In this document: piece after piece, positions 1 through 11,834 of the stretch
Layout: each line of letters begins with the position of its first letter
Position numbering within the stretch: position 1 is the stretch's first letter
DNA from: Hyperoodon ampullatus
Taxonomy: Eukaryota > Chordata > Mammalia > Artiodactyla > Ziphiidae
Assembly: GCA_949752795.1 (NCBI GenBank)
Contig: OX457070.1
Location: 40,880,185-40,944,184 of the forward strand
DNA: 64,000 nucleotides
Direction: 5' to 3'
Notes under the pieces: generated by a model
Database searches by the model: none
What the model was told of the DNA's origin: nothing
Seen by the model: the letters and a program-made list of their open reading frames with translations, nothing else
Translations under genes and position numbers: made by a program

Positions 1-1442
1 AGCACAAAGGTTCATGAGAAAGTAAGTTTTTTGGAGCCAGACACATTCAGCCCAGTCTTCTATTCACCTACATGTGGCGTACTTTTGTATAATCATAATC
101 ATATTTATGATCTTAGGATGCTAAAAGAGCCTCAGTTAACATGTTCAGAACCTCTGTAGGTAATAGGGACAGTCATATTTTTAAAAATATTTTAAGCAAG
201 GAAACTAAGCCATCAAAAAGTTATTAATTAACCTTAAGTTAACTTTTAAAAATGTAAACAAATCATCCAAGTCTGAAATCATTCCAAATAATTGTAGTTT
301 TACTTTTTATTTTCTATTATTATTATAAAAATATTGGAAATAATGTCTTATTTACTCTTTTGGAGTAAAAGTCAATAGCCATCTTTACTATGTGTATCTT
401 CTACCATCTGACACTAAGCTTGGTCAGAATTCAAAGTGAAACCTATGGGTTACCTTTTTAAATTTCTACAATTTGATTGTATCCTTTATCAGTGTTAGGG
501 TGGATGAGAAGGTGGACTACCATCTTTTAATATGCTTATTTATTCTGCTTCCTGTATGACATTTTTTAGTTTTAGAATATGTGTCAGGTGATATTCAGGC
601 TTACAATAAAGTAATTGTATTATGTTAGGACTCTTAAAAATTTTTTTAAGTCAAGAAGTTAGAAATGAAGAGGCTACACTCACTTTTTCTTTTGTTTTTT
701 CATTGGAAGAAGACCCTTGATTGCTAACTTGCTCATTGTCGAGTAACAAACCACCCAGGTATCTATTTCTTGTAGCAACAAACAAGGATTACTTCTTTGT
801 TCCTACTCATGATCATTAGTAACTTTAGGATAATTCATCACTTATTGCCTTTTATAATGCATAGCCTTAAATAGTGAATATGGATGCTTATATTTGATGA
901 AGTTATTCCCTAGCTTTCATGAACTTAACAGATGCCTAGTCGGCAAGTCTGTATAGTTCCATGGCAAGTATATGCCATTACTAGTGAATGATTTCACAAT
1001 TTGTAATACTACACATGGTTTTGAGATCTTAATACTTAAGCATTCTCCTTTTGAGTCTCCCCTTACCCATCATGTTCAGTGTGAGTTTCCTGGTAGCCCA
1101 AAGGCTTGCCAAGCCTAGTGAGCATCCCCAAGTCTATCTTGCTGTAAATGCCCAGGAAAATCTCAGCTTGTATGGTGTTGTTATTGATGAATCACATTTA
1201 CAAGGTTTTTGACTTTGTTTTGGTTGAGTCTGAAATGAGAGATGGAAATCAGGGACCTGGCTGTCAGCCATATCAGAAAAGTGAGGCATTTCTAACACAG
1301 GAAATACATAAAATACATAAAAAATGAAGAGATTATTGAGTAGGGAGGCATATTCAGATAAAATTCAGATACTTTTTATTCCTCATGTGGAATCTTGGCT
1401 AGATGTGATTGAGCTCTGCCCCACACCTTCAGGTAAATGATT
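1..1442. other. Unique AT-rich non-coding DNA
   Basis: No repeat family, RNA gene or coding frame recognised. Stop codons are frequent in all frames and no splice-flanked open stretch stands out. Short T and A runs only. It is best read as intergenic or intronic sequence. Confidence 0.6.
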
Positions 1443-1444
1443 CC

Positions 1445-1509
<65 letters not shown>
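1443..1509. repeat. Compound (GT)n/(AT)n microsatellite
   Basis: About eleven GT units pass through a GTAT transition into about eleven AT units and then GTATATAG. The GT and AT blocks are nearly pure, so the locus is probably length-polymorphic. Confidence 0.95.
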
Positions 1510-2399
1510 GTTTGCCTTTTACAGTTGTGATATAGTATCTGTAATATTAAAACATCACTCAAATCCTCAGATTTTATGATATATTTTTAAACTACAGATT
1601 GCAGCAAACAGTGCAGGTTATGTAATCATAACCTCCCAAACAAGCAGGTGTATTACAGAGAAACAGTAACAAAACCTACATCATGCCAGCTAATAAATTA
1701 AACGAAGTAGGTATGTTTTCCTTAACACCTAATGGATTATCCCAAATAGAATAAAATCCACATATGTTAAATTCTTAAGCCCTACATTTTTAGCTTCCTT
1801 CACATTCTTGCTTTGTATTTAAGATAGAAACAACTTTACTTCAAAGGTTAAATGTTTTCAGAAGCCATTTCAGTTTTATATAAAGTTTCTAAATATTTAG
1901 GAATTACATAAATGTAGACCATTGTTTCCTTTCAAAATTTGTTTCATTGGAGCAGATAATAGATTTCCACTTTCAACTACACAGTTAGCTGTTTTATTTT
2001 TGAGTATACCTTCTCAGTATTTCTTTCCACAGAATTTTGGAATTTTGTTCCTCTCATGTTTTATTGAAAAGGCTCGCTGCCATTATATCATTTCGTTTTC
2101 CGGTTTTATCCTTTTGTCTGAAGGCACATTGCAGCATGCCTGGTTTAAGGACACTAGACAGCGAGAGAAATGGATAGCCGTAAGAGTATCTCTAGTCAAG
2201 GTTGAAAGAGTGCACGTAGCTTTCTAAACTGAACGCCGTGAATGGAGGACATTTAGGTTATTGCCATGACAATTCTAATTGTTGGAACTTTATTCTTATT
2301 ATGGTCTTTATTCAGTTGGATTCACCCTAACAGCACACACAGACGAGTCACTTTAATTTCTGGGCTGGTTTTGGAGAACATGTAGCCAAGAATCATCAT
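1510..2399. other. Unique non-coding DNA
   Basis: No repeat recognised. A 101-codon plus-strand frame at 1922-2227 has no protein family resemblance, no codon bias that I can see and no flanking splice or promoter context, so it is taken as a chance frame. Confidence 0.55.
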
Positions 2400-2640
2400 C
2401 TTTTTGTTACGATAACAAAACACACGGTCAAGGGGGGGTCTAAATGGAATTGCATTTTATAGGCCTGCAGAGATCGGTATGAAGTTAAGACACGCTCTCT
2501 TTGACCTCTGGAGGCTCTCTCTAACGAACGATGGGGCTACATTTTAAATTACAGGAGATTCCAATTACTGTGAAATTACGGGGCTCTGTGAGCTCCCTCT
2601 ACGGGCAAATTTAACGTCTGCAAATTATATTTTGTCTTCT
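2400..2640. promoter_or_regulatory. Conserved-looking non-coding stretch
   Basis: Non-repeat sequence that keeps many isolated CpGs (around 2427, 2475, 2493, 2525-2529, 2579, 2602 and 2612) in an otherwise CpG-poor neighbourhood. It includes AT-rich homeodomain-like words (AAATTACA, CAATTA) and an 8-bp inverted repeat TTTTGTTA/TAACAAAA at 2402-2420, which resembles two opposed SOX-type sites. CpG retention outside an island suggests constraint or hypomethylation. Enhancer function is inference only. Confidence 0.3.
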
Positions 2641-2775
2641 TCTTTTTTTTTTTTTCCCTCGTCTTCCCATTTTTCCCCCAACAAAGCCTCTGTGTGGCCT
2701 CTGGGATGGGGTGGCCGCCTAAGGGCCCAGAGGTTGTGCTCCTTGGAGCGTGTGCAAGATGGCTGCCCCAAGGCT

Positions 2776-2889
2776 GTTTGAAGCTGGCGCGTTTGAAGCA
2801 GCCGCGCGTGTTTGAAGCTGCGGCATTTGAAGCTGTCGGGCTTGAAGCTGGCGCGTGTGTTTGAAGCTGCGGCATTTGATGTTGCTGAG
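2776..2889. repeat. GC-rich minisatellite, about 16-bp unit
   Basis: Seven imperfect tandem units of 15-19 bp built on GTTTGAAGCTGCGGCA, starting near 2776, 2791, 2810, 2826, 2842, 2859 and 2875. The last unit is degenerate (TTTGATGTTGCTG). Units alternate GGCGC and CGGCA endings. The array is CpG-rich, unlike its surroundings. Two minus-strand frames cross it and give QLQT/ASN-type low-complexity peptide, which is a consequence of the repeat rather than a gene. Confidence 0.85.
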
Positions 2890-2954
2890 GACGTTTGTAA
2901 ATTTGAGACAGACTTTAATATTGTTAGACGGTAGGGGAGTCCTTTTCAACCCCC

Positions 2955-3442
2955 TTTTCATTTTTTTTTTCACTTGAACTTTTAAAAAGTTTTATTTAAC
3001 TTTTTTTTTCCAACTATTTTAACTACTTATGTCAGCCGAGGAATGCTGTGATTCACAGCCATTATTGTAAAGAGGCTGTTATGTATTTTTAGTGCTGCAG
3101 GGACCATAGGAATTCTTGAGTGGCTTTGACTGGATGCAACAATGTGGAGAATAATCCCAACTGTGAAAAGTGCTACTGTGGCCACAGAACAGTACAGAAT
3201 AATTTTGAAAAAGGGCAGTCTCCTTGTTGCTTTTAGAAGAAGGCCATATATGCCTGCTGTTGCATTTGCAAGATTGATGAGTGTAGAGGTAGAACAAATG
3301 TATGTGAAGTAGTTGGAGATGCATAGGGGATGCGTAGTTGGGGATGCAGAGGTAGTTGGGGATGCATAGGTATAGGAATTAAATTTGCAGCTTCCCAGGA
3401 GCAAAGCATTTTTTGATTTCTAACTATGATTTTTTCCCCCAA
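2955..3442 (-). other. Unidentified minus-strand open stretch, possible decayed retrocopy
   Basis: A 125-codon minus-strand frame (3404-3027) has two hydrophobic segments, one around residues 40-55 and a stronger one around residues 68-90 (IILYCSVATVALFTVGIILH). On the same strand an AATAAA lies near 2990, and an A-run at 2960-2970 follows about 20 bases further on, as expected of a polyadenylated retrocopy. Against a gene: I recognise no protein family, there is no intron or promoter context, the N-terminal part is made by a short tandem repeat, and no TSD was found. It could equally be chance. Confidence 0.2.
3309..3369. repeat. Short tandem repeat, 18-bp unit
   Basis: Three units based on GTAGTTGGGGATGCATAG begin at 3309, 3334 and 3352. 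The first carries an extra seven bases (GGGATGC duplication). The repeat encodes the serine/threonine/proline-rich start of the minus-strand frame across this region. Confidence 0.8.
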
Positions 3443-4356
3443 TTTCTGTAAGAGCTAGAGAGAAAGGTGGATGTCATTATTGACCTTTTGGACACTACTG
3501 TAGAGGCGAATGGCGCTTTATATAGAGAGCGTCTACTTTGACAATGTGAGAGAAGGAGATGAGTATTACTGGTGCTGGGAAAGGAAAGAAAACAGATGGT
3601 TATCTTACAGCTGTAGATTGTGGTTTGCGAAACACCTTGTTTGGGAGAACCCTAGGTGTGGAAGTGAAAAAATATGGAGAAAAATTTGGAAGGAGCCATG
3701 CGTTGTCAAACCCAAAATGGACTGGATGAGAAACAAATAATTTTTCACGTAATTCCCAGCCTGGAGCAACATCATGTACTTGCATGCAGAGTTGATGAAG
3801 TAAGACATGCTCTACCGTTGTCTATGGTTCTCCTCTGAGAGTTGGTGCGGGTTAGAAAGCCACTTTGATGAGCTTGCCATCAGTGTTTTTTCCTTTGGAA
3901 GTAGCATGTTGCCTTCTGCTTAGTGATCATTCTCTTGAAATTTAAGTAATGGTTTCTTGATACTATTTGTTGGGACCTAACCTATTTACTTATATCTGTA
4001 CCACCATTTTTTTTTCATTGTGTAGAACACAAATTCTATAAGATATGCATCTGTTTTTCAGCCATATTGGGATTGTATATATACCCAGGATTGAGGTGTT
4101 TTGTTCAGTAATTCATTCATTTTGGCAAAAATCTACAATTCCTTCAGCTCACAGAAAAAGCTATATATTAAATACATATAATTAAAATCGAGTTATTTCC
4201 TTTAATTTATACAGACCTGAGTTTTAGTCTAATAAATAATTTAAATGTGTGCTTTACCTGTTTAATTAAGAGTAAGATGTGTCTTGCACACTTTTTGAAT
4301 AATGAAAACATTTCCCATTTCTTCTTAGAACAGATGATCTTGGACTCTGTTTTCTT
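3443..4356. other. Non-coding DNA, no feature recognised
   Basis: A 76-codon plus-strand frame at 3510-3740 is rich in tryptophan and lysine and shows no recognisable domain. The rest contains T-runs and unique AT-rich sequence. Confidence 0.5.
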
Positions 4357-4366
4357 AAAAGTAATT

Positions 4367-4584
4367 TTTTTTTTTTTTTTTTTTTTTTTTTTGCGGTACG
4401 CAGGCCTCTCACTGTTGTGGCCTCTCCCGTTGCAGAGCACAGACTCCGGACGCGCAAGCTCAGCAGCCATGGCTCACGGGCCCAGCCGCTCCGTGGCATG
4501 TGGGATCTTCCCGGATCGGGGCACGAACCTGTGTCCCCTGCACTGGCAGGTGGATTCCCAACCACTGTGCCACCAGGGAAGCCC
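4367..4584 (-). mobile_element. CHR-type tRNA-derived SINE
   Basis: The poly(A) tail appears as about 26 T at the left edge and the tRNA-related head (CTTCCCTGGTGGCACAGTGG on the minus strand) at the right edge. Flanks carry an approximate 10-bp TSD, AAAAGTAATT at 4357 and ACAAGTAATT at 4585. Pol III A-box-like (TGGTGGCACAGTGG) and B-box-like (GGTTCGTGCCCC) words survive, with several CpG-to-TpG changes. Frames through it on both strands are shadows of the SINE. Confidence 0.95.
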
Positions 4585-6120
4585 ACAAGTAATTGTTTTT
4601 AAGGATTTCCCTTCTTTAGTTCAACATTCCTAATTTTGTAGGAATAGAAATTTGCTAAGTATTTTCTGTCGTATTGTATATATGCATTTTCTACTCCAAC
4701 TTTTTATTATTAGCTTCTTTAATTGTATTCCTTTGAATCCATTTGTCTTTTCCATTCTGTTAGCTAATCATTTATTTTACAGTGTTATTATCTTACCAAA
4801 TTTTATTTCAAACTTCATATGGGCCCTATTGACATCATTCATTGAGAACTAAGTTCTTGCATATTACCAGTCTAATGTTCTAATAATTAACCTATTATAG
4901 CAAGTCATTTTATAAGTTATAAGACATTCAAAACTAAGCAACATAGGAAGTACAATATAAAATTAGTGGCTCAGGATATTTGACTGTTTTCAGATGTAAT
5001 GTTTTCAGAACGTTGTTAAAAACTTCACAAAACTCAAGGAGCAAGGACAATGCACGTGCACACAACACACACACACGTGTGCAGGGGTGCACATGCTATG
5101 CATGTATATATACTTGATTATTTTTATTATAAAATCTGTCTGATCAGTTCAGATTTTTTTCTCATTCCTCAACTTCTGTAATACTCATTTGATCCATATT
5201 ACTGCTTTTTTAAGCTTAGAGAGAATTTTTAAAGAGAATTTCCCTACTTTTCAACTTTATATGGTCTATACAGTCCAGTAATCTGCATTTGGTGACAAAA
5301 GAATTGGCTTGAGCGTAAGTGGACACATATGCTTTAATGAGAACTACATGCATTTTATTGTACATTTGTATAAGAATATTCAAAGAAGAGGGATAAATGT
5401 TGAAAATGGATCTATCTTACACAGTAAAGAACTTCTGGAAAAGTTTAATCAGTCTGGATCCATGTTCCACGTCACTCTTGTTCCTTACTAGTTTGTGTTC
5501 CTTACTAGTTTGCTTCTTATTTTTAGAATCTTTGTTGTGATTTTTTTCACATAGCTTTTTATTTTTGCTCTTTTCATTTTATTTAATTAAAATTAATTTC
5601 AGATAACTTTTCTTTTTAATCGATTTCCATTCAAATATGCTTCTGTCAATAAGCTCCACAAAATATAGGCTGTTAAACCAAATAATGATATTTCTTTGTT
5701 AACTCTGTATCTTTCTCTAACTTGAGGGTTCCATCCTGTATCATTTTTTTCTGCCTTTGTCAGTGTTCTCTTCCACCCTACCATGATGAAGTTTATAATT
5801 CACTTCCTGTGGTAGAGAAATAATGAATAACTTCCTGAGTGGGATCCAAGTTGAAATGGCTTTTTCCATTACACAGCAACATGATCCCATTTTTTGCAAC
5901 TCTTAATAATAATATCTCCATTTAGAGCCAGGTCAGTGTTGTTTAGCCATTTATCTACAATACCATATAGGTTTATTGGTTTGACTTATTAATAGTTAAG
6001 AGATTTATTATGACCTGACATTGTTGATTTTTCTTTTCTTTCTGTTTCATTATCCTCTTTTTAAGGCAAATACAGATAAAAATTTTATACATAAAATTTT
6101 AATTTTCCTCTTGTATTACT
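4585..6120. other. Unique AT-rich DNA with minor simple repeats
   Basis: A short CA/TG alternation lies near 5055-5085 and a perfect 16-bp tandem duplication at 5480-5513. No transposon or gene recognised. Confidence 0.55.
5480..5513. repeat. Tandem duplication, 17-bp period
   Basis: GTTCCTTACTAGTTTG occurs at 5480 and again at 5497. The perfect copy match indicates a recent local slippage duplication. Confidence 0.9.
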
Positions 6121-6121
6121 T

Positions 6122-6900
6122 TGTAAAATCAGCTTTATTGAGGTTTTATTTACATACAGTGAAATTTCCAATTTTGAATACATAATTCAGTGAGTTGTGA
6201 TGAATATATGTAGCTGTGTAACCACCACCACAGTCATGATATTGGACATATCCATCACCCCCAAAATGTCTCTCCTACTCTTTGGAAGTCAGTTTCTTGC
6301 ATTCATCCTGTGCTCCTGGCCCCCAGCAACCACTGATCCTTCTTTCACTAGAATTTTGCCTTTTTTTAGAATTTTGTATCAGTGAAATCATACAGTGTGT
6401 GCTCTTTTGTGTCTGTCTTCTTTCAGTTAGCACAGTGCTTTTAAATTGCATTCATGTTATTGTGTGAATCAGTAGGTTTTTCCATGTTATTGCTGAGTAG
6501 TATTCCACTGTGTAGATATACCATAATATAATATAATCCATTTAACTTTTGATGATTTTTTTTTGTTCTTTCCAGTTTTGTGATTATGAATAAAGTTGCT
6601 GGAAACATTTGCATACAGGCTTTTTGTGTGAACCTAAGTTTTAATTTCTCTTGGATAAATATCTAGTAGTGGGATTGCATGGTCACATGGTACACATATG
6701 TTCAGTTTTATAAAAAACTATTAGACTATTTTCCAGAGTTGCTTTGGTATTTTGCATTCCCACCAGCAATATATGAGAGTTCCAGCTATCGTCCTTACCA
6801 ACACTTGGTGTTGTTAGCCATTTTAGTTTTAGCCATTGTTGTGAATGAGTGAGTATGTATTTCTTTTCAACATTTTTTCTATTGCAATAATTCACTTCTG
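6122..6900 (-). mobile_element. Ancient L1M LINE-1 3' fragment
   Basis: Starts with AGCTTTATTGAGGTTTTATTTACATACAG in pieces typical of an inverted L1M 3' UTR, then runs into the inverse of the ORF2 C-terminal region (phrases such as TGAGTAGTATTCCACTGTGTAG, GTGGGATTGCATGGTCA, CATTCCCACCAGCAA). Many indels and stops mark it as old. Subfamily not assigned. Confidence 0.85.
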
Positions 6901-9529
6901 TTTTACCAACTTTATTACGACATCTACTGAATTGTATTATCCTTTTATGTTTTCACATGTTATGATCTTTATAACCTTGTTCTTTTGAATACAATAAACA
7001 TGTTTTCATTTCTTGCTTTCTTTTAGTGCTTGATAAAGTAAGGGAACTAAAATTCAAATATGAACATATATGTAGACCAGAGTCTTGAGTGAGCATGTTG
7101 ATAGTTGATTTTGCCTTTATTTTCTGAGAACTAGAAATATAATATTTGAAGAAGGTTACATCTGACTTAGTTTTATTGGTGTCCATTTACTATCATAGAA
7201 ATTACAAATAGGATTGCATAGGTCAAAAATAACAGCAACCTGATTTTTTAGCAACTAGATTTTTAAGTAAGTTTTCACATACCTTCAACAACTGAAGGAT
7301 CACAATAAAAATCAGCCCTGTCGTTTCCTAAAATGGCTCTGTTTTTATTCTTTGCCTCATTAGATAGGTTAGAGAACAGTGTACCATTGTCCATTTTAGA
7401 AGCCACTTCTATTTAACCTAGTACCTACTTACATTTGTCAGAATTGGTGATTTTTTTTAACCTTTTTTTTCTTTTTTTTTTTGGTAACACTAACTGTTCT
7501 CAGATCTCTGGCTTTGTTCTCTGGTTGTTAAAAAGACATGTCGTCACTTTGTTAAAATCCTTCTTTAAAAATCCAGTGTAAATGAGAATCATCATCATCT
7601 CTTTTGCCCTATTCTTTTCCATCTGAGAGTGTTTCATTTCAATATATGCTGGGACGCTGATTTTTCTCACTAAGGCTCAGTTACTACTTCAGAATAATTA
7701 CTTGGCTAAGTAAGATTTTTTCACCAAAGAGTTATATATAATCAAAACTGAATGCTAATGAGTTGCATAGCTTTAAGTTCTCTTTTAACAAAAAACCATA
7801 CCTTATGAGTCAACCCTTATTTCAGAAAATGGTTATAAGATGCGCTTTAAACTTTGGTTAATATGTATTCATTGTCTTGTGAATGATTTTGTTGAGTTCT
7901 GTGCTTGAAGACAAATCAGATTTCTATACAAACTTCTCAGTTTCGTTAGATTGTAAATATAAACAATATGATACTACAGAGTGAAATGTAGTTGATATTG
8001 AAATCATGAATTAATCCAACTTCTTGGGAAATTCACTTTTAGTTCATTGAAGGATTTTCTTTTGAATTGGAGTTATTTTTTCACGTCATGTCTTCTCATA
8101 AAAACATATATTTGGTACCTTTGATTTTAAATCTGGTATTATTTTAGTGAATAAAAACTTTGAGGTTATTTGCAGATAATTGATTCAATAATGAAGCTAG
8201 AGAATTGTGTATATTTTTGGTAATCTTTTACCAACAGATTTGAAAATCAGTCTCATTTTCCCATTTCTATGTTCAGTTAATAATATTGACCCAGACTGTT
8301 AAATTTTACCTTAGAAATACTGTTAAAGTACAGAGACTAGAATCTTTTCTGATATTTAGAAGAAAAAAGTTGAATGATAAAACAAGTTAATATCAGAAAC
8401 AATTCAAAATTACTTATACAAAGTTCACTGTAGTAACAATAGAATTATGCTTGGTATTCAACAATTATGAAGATCGAAGATAAAGGAACACACTTTACAA
8501 AGATTTTTTTTAAGTGTTAGTATGAAAATTCAGTGTTCGTTTCTTAGTGTTCTTTATTCCGCAAACATCTGGGTTTTGTGGGGGAACTAGTTGGCTTAAA
8601 TATTGACTTAAACATTTCCTGAAACCTGAGATTTATTTATTCCTTTAGCTCCTTTGTGTTCTGGTTTGGGGTTGATTGAAATTATTCCTAGTACCTGTTC
8701 TTACTGTTTCTAACAAATGACCAAATGTGCGTATCTTTACACTGGATTTATTTTTAGTTTTCCAGAAAGTAAGACTGTGTTTTCTAAGGACCATGCGTTG
8801 TAGCTTTTTCTGGTGTCACAATCTCAGCAACCAGGGTAATTCTGAGTATTTGAGTGCCCTCAAATCCCCGAAGAATTCTTGTATCTTACTCTTCTATAGT
8901 AGATATCTTCTTAGTCCAGCCTAAATCCTCCCTGGCAATTTGCATCACAGGAACCCCACATCTGTTGTATAGTAGAGTTGAATTCAAGGGAATTAAGCGC
9001 TCCCCTTAGGGCTGTTGCTCTCATTCATGCTACACAGAGGGAGGGCATTCTTGCCTTCTCCCTAACCCCAACCCCATTGCCTGGCCTGGAGAGCTATTAT
9101 TAATAGTGTGTGATCCAGAAAAGTGATTAACTATTTTAATACACTGTGCTTTTTAAATGTGATTCTTGTAAACTAGAACATTATGGTATCATCCAATTTT
9201 AAATATAAGTCTTTCTGTGGGAATTTTAATAGATGTGCTGTCTGATGATTTTTGAAACTTATTTTGAGATTATCTCTTATTTTAAGGAAAGGAAGTCGAG
9301 AGAATCTTAATTTACTTCTTTTACTGAATGCAGATAAGCAGATATTTTGCTTATTTATTTGCCATGTTCTACTCTGGATTACTTCATCATTGTCCTTGTG
9401 AAAAGTTTATAGCTTATTTATTGCTTCCAAATTATGTGTATCAGAATTGATTTTAAAATAAGTTTTTAGAATAATTTCTTTGAGTTAACTGCTTTCATGC
9501 TTTCTAAGAAGTTAGAAAAATATATAAGA
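6901..9529. other. Unique AT-rich non-coding DNA
   Basis: About 2.6 kb without a repeat I recognise, an RNA gene or a credible coding frame. Short T-runs near 7450-7480 only. Confidence 0.55.
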
Positions 9530-10340
9530 AAAAGTCCCATGTAAGATACAATGAAAATGCAAAAGGTCTTGATGTAACATTAGCAAGAAGAAAACCTTTG
9601 GGAACTATATAATGAAAATGGTAAAAGTTTGCTGAGACCTAAGAGACAATTTTATCAAATGAAGATGAAAATATATTAAGAGATATATTCTTCCTGTATT
9701 AATTCATAGAATTAATATCATTTAACCAAAAATTACAGTTTTTCTTTTTTTAAAATTTGACACTGTAAATCTAGTGTTTATTTCTCAGAATGAACAGGGA
9801 CAAAAAGAACAATTGTCTTATAAGTTATAAAGCTACAATACTCAAGACAGTGTCATTTTGACAAAAAAAAAAAATAGAAAAGAAGGAAAACCAAGACAGA
9901 TTCAAATACATAAGACTTTATTGAGTTGGTATCATAAATCAATGGAAGGATGGACTATTTAAGATGTGGCCCAGGGACAGTTATTTAACATGTTCGGAAA
10001 AAAAGTCAGATCTAGTTTTACCTCATCGTATATCAATATAAATTCCAGATGGGGTGAAAAGAAATGTTAAATAAAAATGAGATCTCTGGAAACTGTAAAA
10101 AATAGAGTTGGCTATCTGATTGAGTAATGATGAATAATTTAAGCATATAAAATAATGGAAAAAATCACAAAGGGAAAATCCATAGATTTGACTACATAAA
10201 AATTTAATAATTTCTGAATGGCAACAACAAAAATCTGAAAAAACTACTAGCAGCAATTATTTCAAAAATTTTGTATCTTATGGTCAAAGAACTCATAGAA
10301 GTTAATATATAAAATACTAAAAAAAAAAATGGATCAAGTA
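9530..10340 (+). mobile_element. Ancient L1M ORF2 fragment
   Basis: Diverged L1 RT-downstream sequence in sense orientation: an AAGCTACAATACTCAAGACAG word (ORF2 region preceding the C-terminal domain) near 9829, then GACTACATAAAAATTTAATAA near 10190. Indels and stops throughout. Family boundaries are approximate. Confidence 0.6.
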
Positions 10341-10599
10341 CAGGTTTTAGGTGAGTCACAAAAGAAGATTTTTTTTAACATATTAAAAAAAGTTCAGCTT
10401 AATTTGAAATCAAATATACATACCCATAAACACACCACTTAGAATTAGCCAACGTTTTTGGTATTTTGGTGAGTATTGGTGAATATTTTTGCAATTTTTG
10501 TGATCTATCATACCTCCATATGTTCACTGACTGATCTATTCTCTTATTTATCCATATACTTACCTTTATATATAACTCTCCATTTAGCCAACCATTCAC

Positions 10600-11085
10600 T
10601 CATACATAAATGTGACATAGTATGATTATATTTTTTTCTAGAAGGGATCATAGTGCACATATTGCTTTTAGTTTTTTCCATTTAATATATTTTAAATTTA
10701 TTCCCATGTTATTATATATTCTTCTTCTACAACATATTAAAACTTTGCATAATATTACAGTGTGTGGCTGTACCATGGAGTATTTAACCAAGCCTTCTTA
10801 CTGGGCATTTAGGTTGTTAACTGTTTTCCAACAGCGACATGCTGAACATTATTGCACAGCTCAGATTATTTTCTAAGGACAAATTTTGAAAGATTTGCTG
10901 TGTGCAAATATTTCAGGCTTTTGTTGCACGTTGCCAAACTGTCCCTCAGAAAGACTTCAACTTTTACCTTTCCACCAGCAGTGTATCAAAAGTAATTATT
11001 CTTGAATTACTGCAAGCACTGGCTAATATAGTTAACATTTTATGTCAGTTAAAAAGATTGGCGATATTATTCTTTTACTTTGCAC
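10600..11085 (-). mobile_element. Ancient L1M/L1ME fragment interrupted by a SINE
   Basis: Inverted L1 ORF2-end words: GTACCATGGAGTATTTAACCA, CATTTAGGTTGTTAACTG, CAAACTGTCCCTCAGAAAGA and CCACCAGCAGTGTATC, ending at the poly(T) edge of a CHR SINE. Strongly decayed. Confidence 0.65.
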
Positions 11086-11306
11086 TTTTTTTTTTTTTTT
11101 TTTTTTTTTTTTTGCGGTACGCAGGCCTCTCACTGTTGTGGCCTCTCCCGTTGTGGAGCACAGGCTCCGGACGCGCAGGCCCAGCGGCCATGGCTCACGG
11201 GCCCAGCCACTCCGCGGCATGTGGAATCTTCCCAGACCGGGGCACGAACCCGTGTCCCCTGCATTGGCAGGCGGACTCTCAACCACTGCGCCACCAGGGA
11301 AGCCCC
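11086..11306 (-). mobile_element. CHR-type SINE inside an old L1
   Basis: A T-tract of about 28 bases (11086-11113) precedes the body, so the element is reversed. The body keeps most CpGs (GGACGCGCAGG, ACGGGCCCAGCC), suggesting a younger copy than that at 4367. No clear TSD was found: left flank TTTACTTTGCAC, right flank TCAGAAGCTCTT. Confidence 0.93.
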
Positions 11307-11329
11307 TCAGAAGCTCTTTGAACCCCACC

Positions 11330-11660
11330 TTTTGGGATTTTTTTGAGGCTTCATTATGTAGCCATGATTGTTTAAATCATTGGCCTTTGGTGATGGATTC
11401 AACCTCCAGCCCTTCTTCACTTGGGAGGTCAAGGGGATGAGACTGAAAGTTCCAAGCTTTTAATCACATGGTTGGTTCCTCTGGTAATCAGCCCCCATCT
11501 TTAGGTGATCTGTCAACATTCCAAAAGTCACCCCATTAACATAACAAGATACCTTTATCACCCTCCTCACTTAAAACATACTAAGAGTTTTAGGAGCTCA
11601 GAAAAGGGATGAAGACCAAATATACATTTATTACAAATCACAATATCACAAAAGGTGACT
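11330..11660. repeat. Ancient interspersed repeat, family uncertain
   Basis: Contains phrases I recall from a mammalian dispersed repeat: TAATCACATGGTTGGTTCC, CAGCCCCCATC, CCATTAACATAACAAGA, GACCAAATATACATTTATT, AATCACAATATCACA. The layout and the terminal AAATCACAATATCACA suggest an LTR or LINE end, but I could not name it with confidence. Confidence 0.45.
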
Positions 11661-11834
11661 CCTGTTATTAGGGAACTTACAGTGCAAAGTTATAATAATA
11701 GGCTGGTGAGGGAGGCATACTAGGATGCCTGAATTGGCTTTTTCTAAACTACACAACTCTCTCAAATCTATTTTACTGATATTATTAATCTCCTGTGTGT
11801 TTGCGTTTAAAAGAGTGTATCAGTGCACTGAAAC

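Noticed and set aside
2776..2889. CRISPR-like array
   Set aside because: Units are contiguous and imperfect, without unique spacers, in a mammalian genome. It is a minisatellite.
3510..3740. 76-codon tryptophan/lysine-rich plus-strand frame as a gene
   Set aside because: No family resemblance and no supporting signals.
4247..4633. Overlapping open frames of 60-139 codons on both strands at each CHR SINE (also 11032-11440, 16134-16478, 20252-20546, 23203-23503, 26289-26690, 49696-49963, 59635-59995)
   Set aside because: They translate the GC-rich SINE body and its poly(A) (K-runs or F-runs). The same peptides recur at every copy, so they are not genes.
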